NCBI GenBank assembly: GCA_018335675.1
Contig: JAGXRQ010000060.1
Coordinates: 1 to 56,545, forward strand
Source: Bacteroidota bacterium
Lineage (GTDB): Bacteria > Bacteroidota > Bacteroidia > Bacteroidales > UBA7960
Length of the DNA: 56,545 bases
Direction: 5' to 3'
The position numbers and the translations under genes were made by a program. The notes beneath the pieces are model-generated. The model searched no databases and was not told where the DNA came from. It saw only the letters and a list, made by a program, of their open reading frames with translations. Shown here piece by piece: positions 51,209-56,545 of the stretch; position 1 is the first letter of the stretch; each line of letters begins with the position of its first letter.

Positions 51209-51677
51209 AATCTAATCTGCTTTTGTCATTTTTAGTTTTTGTTTTGTCAGGAATTTTAATCAAATTTTCCTAATATTACTAAATTAACAAAAAAGCAGTC
51301 AAGTTGTTTTAAAAAGGACAATTTTGATTTTTTTTAAAGCGATGTTGATTTTTGCACTTTTCATCACGTCATGGAGACCACGAAGTAGCAGCGAAGCTAA
51401 ATCCCGTTGTTTCCCACACCGTCTTTTCGACCATCAGAGATTCTGTGTTAATTTCCAATTTTTAATTTGTGTAATAAGGTAATAATGTTGGTGGGGTGCT
51501 GGGTGCATGTTTTTATCGAGGTAATAAGGTTGGTTGCTGCAACCCCAGAAGCTGGAAGTCCCGCTAATGTGGAAGCTTCCAGTTCTTGCATGGAATTTCC
51601 AGCTTCTGCCTTAGCAGAACTGGAAACTTCCAAATACCATCTTCAAATCTTCAATCCTCCCAATCCTCTCAATCCTC
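51209..51677. repeat. Repeat-rich spacer between the E1 gene and pspC
   Basis: No gene is supported in these 469 bases. Two near-copies of GGTAATAAGGT lie at about 51476 and 51521. Bases 51546-51557 (CAGAAGCTGGAA) are repeated inverted at 51597-51608, enclosing the palindrome TGGAAGCTTCCA (51570-51581); 51571-51589 and 51614-51632 form a second, imperfect inverted pair. A 9-bp array (CAATCCTCC, CAATCCTCT twice, CAATCTGTA) spans 51652-51687 and runs through the pspC stop at 51678. Confidence 0.8.
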
Positions 51678-52832
51678 TCAATCTGTAATATCCGCACAAT
51701 CTTCTTCCTCTACCTCATTCAATTCTATCTTTACCGGTTCGCTATGTTTTTTGCACTCTGCGTTTGAAAAAGCATAAATAAAGCTGAATACGCAAAAAGA
51801 CAATCCTATTAGCCATAAGGTAAATGAAAATGCAGGCCAGAATTTACTTTTTGACCTTAGCCTGAATGTCATGCCTGCGCCTGCAGAAATTATCATGATT
51901 ATTGGGAGCCCCACTACCAGGGCAATGCCTACCATTGCAATGTTTGCAACCCATAACTCATTTATGAACATACTCAAAAACCCGGGAATTGATAGGAAAT
52001 TGGGCAGATTTAATAAAGTTGTGCTTTCTGTAAAAAATGAAAGTATAAAAATTGTCAAGGCAGTTATTCCGGCTATCATAAAGGCCAAGCCAAAAAAGAT
52101 TGCAAACACTTTGAACACTACCCGGAAAAATGATAAAATTGCGATTTCAAGTTTATCTTCAGACCCTTTTACTTCTGTTCCTTTTTTTTTTGACTTCCCG
52201 AAATTTTCTTCTGAGAATTTCTCGAATTGAACTTTTAGGTCTTTTATATCTTCTTTAATTGACTTTTCTATATTTGAAATATTAACTCTTTCGCCTTTCA
52301 TAGAAAGCTTTTCTGCTGTGGTTTCAGCTCTTGGCACTACTATCCACATAATCAAATATGCAAGTGGCCCAAACCCGTAAAAGAATGTAAACACAACGAA
52401 TGCTATTCTAACCCAAGTTGGGTCAATATTGAAATAAGCTGCCAATCCGCTTGCTACACCGGCAATATACTTGTTGTCTGGGTCGCGGTAAAATCTTCTT
52501 TCTTCGCGCCTTTCATATTTAGGCTCGCTTTTTTCTTCGGTTTTGGATTTATCTTTTGATTCTTTTTCATCTCCGTCAATCTGTCCGGGCTGACCTAATT
52601 GGGAAATTATATCATCAACATCATTGAGTGATACAACCTCTTTTCTCGAAGCGGTTTTTTCCTGAAACATCTCCGCAATTCTTGATTCAATGTCGGAAAG
52701 AATCTCATCGCCACCTTCTTCATTTGAAAAGTGTTTTCTTAGTGATTCCAGGTATTTGTTTAGTTTTTCAAATGCATCTTCATCAATGTGAAATATCAAT
52801 CCGCTGATATTTGCTGTTACTGTTTTTTTCAT
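51678..52832 (-). CDS. PspC domain membrane protein
   Basis: A 384-residue protein with an N-terminal cytosolic segment (VTANISGLIFHIDEDAFEKL, then a charged region rich in Glu and Lys), a PspC domain near 115-172 (NKYIAGVASGLAAYFNIDPT followed by a transmembrane helix LAYLIMWIVVP), a coiled charged stretch and several further membrane helices (about 230-260, 290-320, 335-365). Family members respond to envelope stress. It lies 30 bases downstream of a padR gene, and the PadR-PspC pairing is frequent in Bacteroidota. Its acidic C-terminus is encoded partly by a 9-bp repeat array. Confidence 0.85.
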   Translation of the reverse strand: MKKTVTANISGLIFHIDEDAFEKLNKYLESLRKHFSNEEGGDEILSDIESRIAEMFQEKTASRKEVVSLNDVDDIISQLGQPGQIDGDEKESKDKSKTEEKSEPKYERREERRFYRDPDNKYIAGVASGLAAYFNIDPTWVRIAFVVFTFFYGFGPLAYLIMWIVVPRAETTAEKLSMKGERVNISNIEKSIKEDIKDLKVQFEKFSEENFGKSKKKGTEVKGSEDKLEIAILSFFRVVFKVFAIFFGLAFMIAGITALTIFILSFFTESTTLLNLPNFLSIPGFLSMFINELWVANIAMVGIALVVGLPIIMIISAGAGMTFRLRSKSKFWPAFSFTLWLIGLSFCVFSFIYAFSNAECKKHSEPVKIELNEVEEEDCADITD

Positions 52833-52862
52833 TGTCTGATAATTTTATGGTTGCGATTATTT

Positions 52863-53189
52863 TTATTGGTTACACGCTTTTTTGACTGACTCAGAAAGCT
52901 CATCCCATGTTTTTTTAAGTTCTTCAAGAAACTGATTTCCCTCATCAGTTATTTTATAATATTTTCTCGGTGGCCCACTGCTGGATTCTTCCCATCGATA
53001 TGATAGCAATCCATCGTTTTTAAGCCTGGTAAGCAATGGATAAATTGTGCCTTCAACAACAAGAAGTTTGGACGCCTTAAGCTTTTCTAACAACTCCGAT
53101 GAATAGGCTTCATTATTTGAGAGTATAGCCAAAATGCAAAATTCTAAAACTCCTTTACGCATCTGGGCTTTTGTGTTTTCGAGATTCAT
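52863..53189 (-). CDS. PadR-family transcription regulator
   Basis: A 108-residue winged-helix repressor: MRKGVLEFCILAIL, SSELLEKLKASKLLVVEGTIYPLLTRLKNDGLLSYRWEES, GPPRKYYKITDEGNQFLEEL. The ATG at 53189 gives the standard short PadR length; the frame stays open upstream to 53327 but that stretch has no family match and covers the promoter. A 10-bp palindrome in the promoter spacer is a likely operator for autoregulation. The downstream pspC should be in the same transcript. Confidence 0.92.
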   Translation of the reverse strand: MNLENTKAQMRKGVLEFCILAILSNNEAYSSELLEKLKASKLLVVEGTIYPLLTRLKNDGLLSYRWEESSSGPPRKYYKITDEGNQFLEELKKTWDELSESVKKACNQ

Positions 53190-53210
53190 CTTTTTATAAT
53201 TAATTCGATA

Positions 53211-53240
53211 CAAAATTACAAAACATATAGTACTATGCAA
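53211..53240 (-). promoter_or_regulatory. Promoter and likely operator of the padR-pspC operon
   Basis: Read on the minus strand: TTG at 53240-53238, a 19-base spacer and TAATTTTG at 53218-53211. The perfect palindrome ATAGTACTAT (53227-53236) lies inside the spacer, where a bound repressor would block RNA polymerase. PadR proteins often repress their own operons. Confidence 0.6.
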
Positions 53241-53539
53241 TGCAAGGTACTTTAAATTAACATAAATTAACAAAGCTATTATAGTTGTTTTAGTCATAAG
53301 GCGACCGTCAATCGTGAACAATCCCATTCTCTAAGCTTATTCCTGTCACTTTTTTAATCAACACCCCAGCACCCTAGAGGGGGAGCTGATAACATTTATG
53401 CAAGTCCCTATACCCTATACCTTATACCCTCTTCTGTCACTTTCCTGTCACCATTTCCTGTCACTCTCTTGTCACTTTCCTGTCACCATTTCTGTAACTC
53501 AAAAAAAAAGTTGATATTTGCAATGGAAAGTTAAACGCA
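53241..53539. repeat. Repeat-filled spacer between padR and the CLC channel gene
   Basis: No gene is supported. The palindrome AGCACCCTAGAGGGGGAGCT is at 53368-53387, a diverged copy of that at 2144-2163. CTATACC-type repeats follow at about 53407-53430. Six degenerate 11-12 bp units of the TCCTGTCACTT family fill 53431-53500. GATATTTG at about 53514-53521, one mismatch from the -7 consensus, may serve the channel gene. Confidence 0.75.
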
Positions 53540-55318
53540 ATGAAGAAGAAAACCCCTATTGATTCCTTTCTTGTTTGGCGAATGAAGCATATAAGCGACA
53601 GAAATTTTATTCTTTTGCTTAGTATTGTTATTGGGATTATCGCTTCCATTGCTGCTGTTGTTTTAAAAACCGCAATTCATTACCTCGAATTTTGGGTGAG
53701 AAACATACCGGGCAAACACATGGAAAACTGGTTTTTACTTGTATTTCCTGTTATAGGTATTTTAATTACCGTTTTTTATGTAAGAGAGTTTGTAAAGGAT
53801 GACATAGGCCATGGAGTTTCTCGTATTTTGTATGCAATAAGCCGCAAGAAGGGAGTTATGAAACTTCACAATACTTATTCTTCAATTATTGCGTGCACAT
53901 TTACCGGTGGATTTGGTGGTTCTGTCGGAATGGAAGCTCCTATAGTTTCAACAGGTGCTGCCATTGGGTCGAATGTTGCACAGGTTTCCAGACTTGGATT
54001 TAAGCGCACAACGCTTCTTGTTGGGTGCGGAGCTGCTGCGGCTATTGCCGCTATCTTTAAGGCTCCAATTGCGGGGCTAATTTTTGCATTGGAAGTTTTG
54101 ATGCTTGATTTAACAATGGCTTCTATTATACCTTTACTAATATCAACAGTAACAGCAACAATATTCTCTACTTTCTTTTTGGGTGAAAAAGTAGAATTTT
54201 ACTTTACTCTTCAAGACCCTTTCTATTTTGGAAATATTCCTTTTTATATACTACTTGGAATTTTTACAGGTGCGGTTTCTCTTTATTTTACTTGGGTTAA
54301 TGGTAAAGTTGAATCCAGAATAAAACAGATTGTAAAGCCTTATAATAGAGTAGTAATTGGTGGAATTATACTTGGAATACTGATTTTTATTTTTCCGCCT
54401 TTGTTTGGTGAAGGATATATGGGAATGCGCTCTTTGTTATCAGGAAATCCCGGTGAGTTAATTGACAATAGTGTTTTTGGATATTTTGTTGATGATACAG
54501 GATTTATGTTTGTCGGGTTTCTTATACTCGTGATGTTATTTAAGGCAATAGCCACTTCTCTTACAACAGGAGCCGGCGGAATTGGTGGCGTTTTTGCACC
54601 CAGTCTTTTTATTGGAGGTTTGGCCGGATTTATTTTTTCAAGAACGGCGAATCTGTTAGGATTGCATAATATTTCTGAAAGGAATTTTTCTCTTGTTGGA
54701 ATGGCAGGGCTTATTGCCGGCGTTATTCATGCCCCACTTACAGCCATATTCCTTATTGCTGAAATTACCGGTGGATATGAATTATTTATTCCGCTCATCA
54801 TAACTTCTTCCCTTGCCTACATTACTGTTGTATATTTCCAACCTCATTCTCTTTATACAAAAAACCTCGCAAAAAAGGGACATCTTATTACACACCATAA
54901 AGATAAGGCTGTTTTAACATTATTGTCTGTTGATAATGTTTTGGAAACTAAATTTTCTAACTTAAACCCAGACCAATCATTAGGTGATCTAGTAAAAGTT
55001 ATATCTCAATCGAATAGAAATATTTTCCCTGTGCTTGACAGTGAAAATACATTTCTTGGAATGGTTTCTCTTGACGAGGTTAGAGAGATTATGTTTGATA
55101 GAGAAAAATACAATGAAATTAAGGTTAGTGACTTGATGAATGTTCCTAAATTGCTTGTAAATATTGACGACAGTATGGATACTGTTATGCAAAAGTTTAA
55201 AGAATCGGGCTTGTGGAACTTACCTGTGGTAGAAAACGGCAAATATCGTGGGTTTGTTTCCAGATCAAATGTGTTTAATATATATAGAAAAATGCTTGTA
55301 GAATTCTCTGAGGAATAG
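53540..55318 (+). CDS. CLC-family chloride channel or transporter with CBS domain pair
   Basis: A 592-residue integral membrane protein that conducts or exchanges anions. The transmembrane core (about 20-430) has the CLC motifs: GHGVS at 90-94 in place of GSGIP, the gating-glutamate segment SVGMEAP with Glu132, and GGIGGVFAPSLFIGG. Two CBS domains (about 455-590: LSVDNVLETKFSNL, VSDLMNVPKLLVNIDDSMD) may sense nucleotides. The altered first motif is seen in bacterial subfamilies; channel versus proton antiporter cannot be decided. The glycosyltransferase gene follows after 16 bases. Confidence 0.92.
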   Translation: MKKKTPIDSFLVWRMKHISDRNFILLLSIVIGIIASIAAVVLKTAIHYLEFWVRNIPGKHMENWFLLVFPVIGILITVFYVREFVKDDIGHGVSRILYAISRKKGVMKLHNTYSSIIACTFTGGFGGSVGMEAPIVSTGAAIGSNVAQVSRLGFKRTTLLVGCGAAAAIAAIFKAPIAGLIFALEVLMLDLTMASIIPLLISTVTATIFSTFFLGEKVEFYFTLQDPFYFGNIPFYILLGIFTGAVSLYFTWVNGKVESRIKQIVKPYNRVVIGGIILGILIFIFPPLFGEGYMGMRSLLSGNPGELIDNSVFGYFVDDTGFMFVGFLILVMLFKAIATSLTTGAGGIGGVFAPSLFIGGLAGFIFSRTANLLGLHNISERNFSLVGMAGLIAGVIHAPLTAIFLIAEITGGYELFIPLIITSSLAYITVVYFQPHSLYTKNLAKKGHLITHHKDKAVLTLLSVDNVLETKFSNLNPDQSLGDLVKVISQSNRNIFPVLDSENTFLGMVSLDEVREIMFDREKYNEIKVSDLMNVPKLLVNIDDSMDTVMQKFKESGLWNLPVVENGKYRGFVSRSNVFNIYRKMLVEFSEE

Positions 55319-55334
55319 ATAAAATAGTAATGTT

Positions 55335-56264
55335 ATGACAATGTTATCTTTAGTAGTGCCTGTTTTTAATGAAGAGGAAAATATTGAATTTCTTTTTAAA
55401 AAAATTGTAGAAGTATTTACAACCAACAACATCACAGATTATGAAATTATTTTTGTTGATGATGGAAGCATAGATAATACATTCTCAAAAACCAAAGAGC
55501 TATCTTCCTTGAATAATAGGGTTAGAGGAGTTTCATTATCTAGAAATTTCGGACATCAGATTGCTCTATTTGCCGGTATAGAATTTTCTAAAGGGGATGT
55601 TGTAATTACTATGGATGGAGATATGCAGCATCCACCTGAAGTTATTCCGGAATTGATTAGGCTTTATAAAAGCGGATTCGACATTGTGAATACTAAAAGA
55701 ATTGATGCAGAAGGAATAGGGTTTTTCAAAAAGGCTACTTCTAAATTTTTCTATAAATTTATCAACTTAATGTCTGATGTATATATTGAGCCTGCGTCTT
55801 CTGATTTTAGGCTTATGAGCAGAAAAGCAGCTGATGCATTTCTCGAAATGCCCGAAAATGACAGATTTACTAGGGGATTAATAAGTTGGATGGGTTTCCG
55901 TCAGGCTTTTTTTGAATACAAAGCCAACCCAAGATATAAAGGAAAGTCAAAATATTCAGTTAGAAAAATGATGAGGTTCGCATTCGATGGAATAACATCA
56001 TTTTCTACGAAGCCATTAAGAGTTGCATTATACTTTGGCTTTATCTTTTTTATGCTAGGAATGATTTATGCTGCTTATGCTGTTGTTCAATATTTTCAAG
56101 GGCATACAATTCAGGGCTGGACATCAATTCTTCTTAGCGTAATTATTCTTGGAAGTATTCAGCTGCTTAGCATTGGACTTTTGGGAGAATACCTCGCGCG
56201 AATTTCCAGAGAGGCTAAAAACAGACCGAAATATTTTGTTAAGGATATTACTTCAAATGGCTAA
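55335..56264 (+). CDS. Family 2 glycosyltransferase, DPM1/GtrB type
   Basis: A membrane-bound glycosyltransferase of 309 residues that most likely moves a sugar from a nucleotide to undecaprenyl phosphate. It starts with LSLVVPVFNEEENIEFLF, has the DDGSIDNT and MDGDMQHPPE metal-binding motifs, SRNFGHQIAL, the DFRLMSRKAADAF acceptor region and KGKSKYSVRKMMRFAFDGI, then two transmembrane helices (about 230-255 and 265-290) and the C-terminal EYLARISREAKNRPKYFV, as in GtrB/ArnC-like enzymes. It is downstream of the CLC gene, probably in the same transcript. Its stop overlaps the stop of the convergent transposase. Confidence 0.9.
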   Translation: MTMLSLVVPVFNEEENIEFLFKKIVEVFTTNNITDYEIIFVDDGSIDNTFSKTKELSSLNNRVRGVSLSRNFGHQIALFAGIEFSKGDVVITMDGDMQHPPEVIPELIRLYKSGFDIVNTKRIDAEGIGFFKKATSKFFYKFINLMSDVYIEPASSDFRLMSRKAADAFLEMPENDRFTRGLISWMGFRQAFFEYKANPRYKGKSKYSVRKMMRFAFDGITSFSTKPLRVALYFGFIFFMLGMIYAAYAVVQYFQGHTIQGWTSILLSVIILGSIQLLSIGLLGEYLARISREAKNRPKYFVKDITSNG

Positions 56265-56545
56265 GTTCTAATATTAACAGCATTATCTTTAAATTGCAAA
56301 AACAGCTCATATGCGTATGGCGTAGCAAGAATTGCGTAGAACCATTGTTTAATGGTTGACTTCGTTCCATATAGTTTATCTTTATATGCAAACCAGTTTA
56401 GATAGTTTTGTAGATATTTTGAACTTACACCATTAAATTGTCTTAGGAATTTACGCAGTTGAGCATGAAGGTTGTTTACATGTTGAAGGTGGATATTGTT
56501 ATTTTCCTTGCTTATGTGTTCCTTAGCCAATATAGACTTATGTTT
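56261..56545 (-). mobile_element. 3' part of an IS1595-like (ISXO2 group) transposase, cut by the window edge
   Basis: The frame is open to the end of the window, so the gene continues outside and only about 95 C-terminal residues are seen. The segment HLQHVNNLHAQLRKFLRQF followed by NGVSSKYLQNYLNWF is typical of the C-terminal end of DDE transposases of the IS1595 family. The TAG stop overlaps the TAA of the glycosyltransferase gene. I cannot see a terminal inverted repeat between them, so the element boundary is either in the last codons of that gene or lost. Intactness cannot be judged. Confidence 0.8.

Noticed and set aside
51871-52230. Open frame of 119 codons on the plus strand inside pspC
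   Set aside because: Antisense to a membrane protein gene; the product lacks family features and no promoter or leader precedes it.
53190-53327. Upstream extension of the padR frame to 53327
   Set aside because: The added residues have no PadR features and the stretch holds the promoter and palindrome.

Overview
The window looks like a piece of chromosome from an AT-rich member of the Bacteroidota, most likely an anaerobic or microaerophilic Bacteroidales-like organism. Evidence: three tandem SusC/SusD outer-membrane uptake pairs; two secreted proteins with a type IX secretion (T9SS) C-terminal sorting domain; the MurF-alanine racemase fusion and the fused alpha/beta 2-oxoacid dehydrogenase E1 typical of the phylum; promoters of the TTTG-N19-22-TAnnTTTG type; A-rich leaders instead of Shine-Dalgarno sites; and rubrerythrin, an acyl-CoA carboxyltransferase and a futalosine-pathway menaquinone gene, which fit low-oxygen life. 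I see no tRNA, rRNA, CRISPR array or prophage.

Layout. 1-3.8 kb: ddl converging on rdgB, a biotin carrier and an acyl-CoA carboxyltransferase. 4.2-9.8 kb: two convergent T9SS-exported proteins, one a trypsin-fold protease. 10.1-24.9 kb: three SusC/SusD operons in a row, the first with an extra lipoprotein and none with a degradative enzyme. 25-32.3 kb: mqnC, an M17 aminopeptidase, pdxA, murF-alr, a TrpG/PabA amidotransferase and ridA. 32.5-45.5 kb: comM, glyA, a RelA/SpoT enzyme, a Fur-family regulator, purA, and two lipoprotein mannosidases (GH2, GH92) packed behind purA. 45.6-48.7 kb: rubrerythrin, then a small accessory pair, RhuM and an AAA ATPase with a PD-(D/E)XK-like C-terminus. 48.8-56.5 kb: fused E1, a padR-pspC operon, a CLC channel with CBS domains plus a GT2 glycosyltransferase, and the 3' end of an IS1595-like transposase cut by the window edge.

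How genes work together. pdxA supplies the PLP pathway and lies directly before a PLP-dependent alanine racemase fused to MurF; Ddl elsewhere in the window makes the D-Ala-D-Ala that MurF uses. The RelA/SpoT-Fur-PurA run puts alarmone synthesis beside the purine enzyme that (p)ppGpp inhibits in other bacteria. The SusC/SusD pairs, the T9SS protease and the two mannosidases point to life on polymeric substrates, including mannose-containing glycans.

The least explained material is between genes. Several short tandem arrays (7, 9, 11 and 47 bp units) and palindromes fill the spacers and repeatedly touch or overlap stop codons. The 47-bp family after glyA shows a paired base change that preserves its hairpin. 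The RhuM/AAA pair is the best candidate for an accessory system, but its function is not proven by the sequence.
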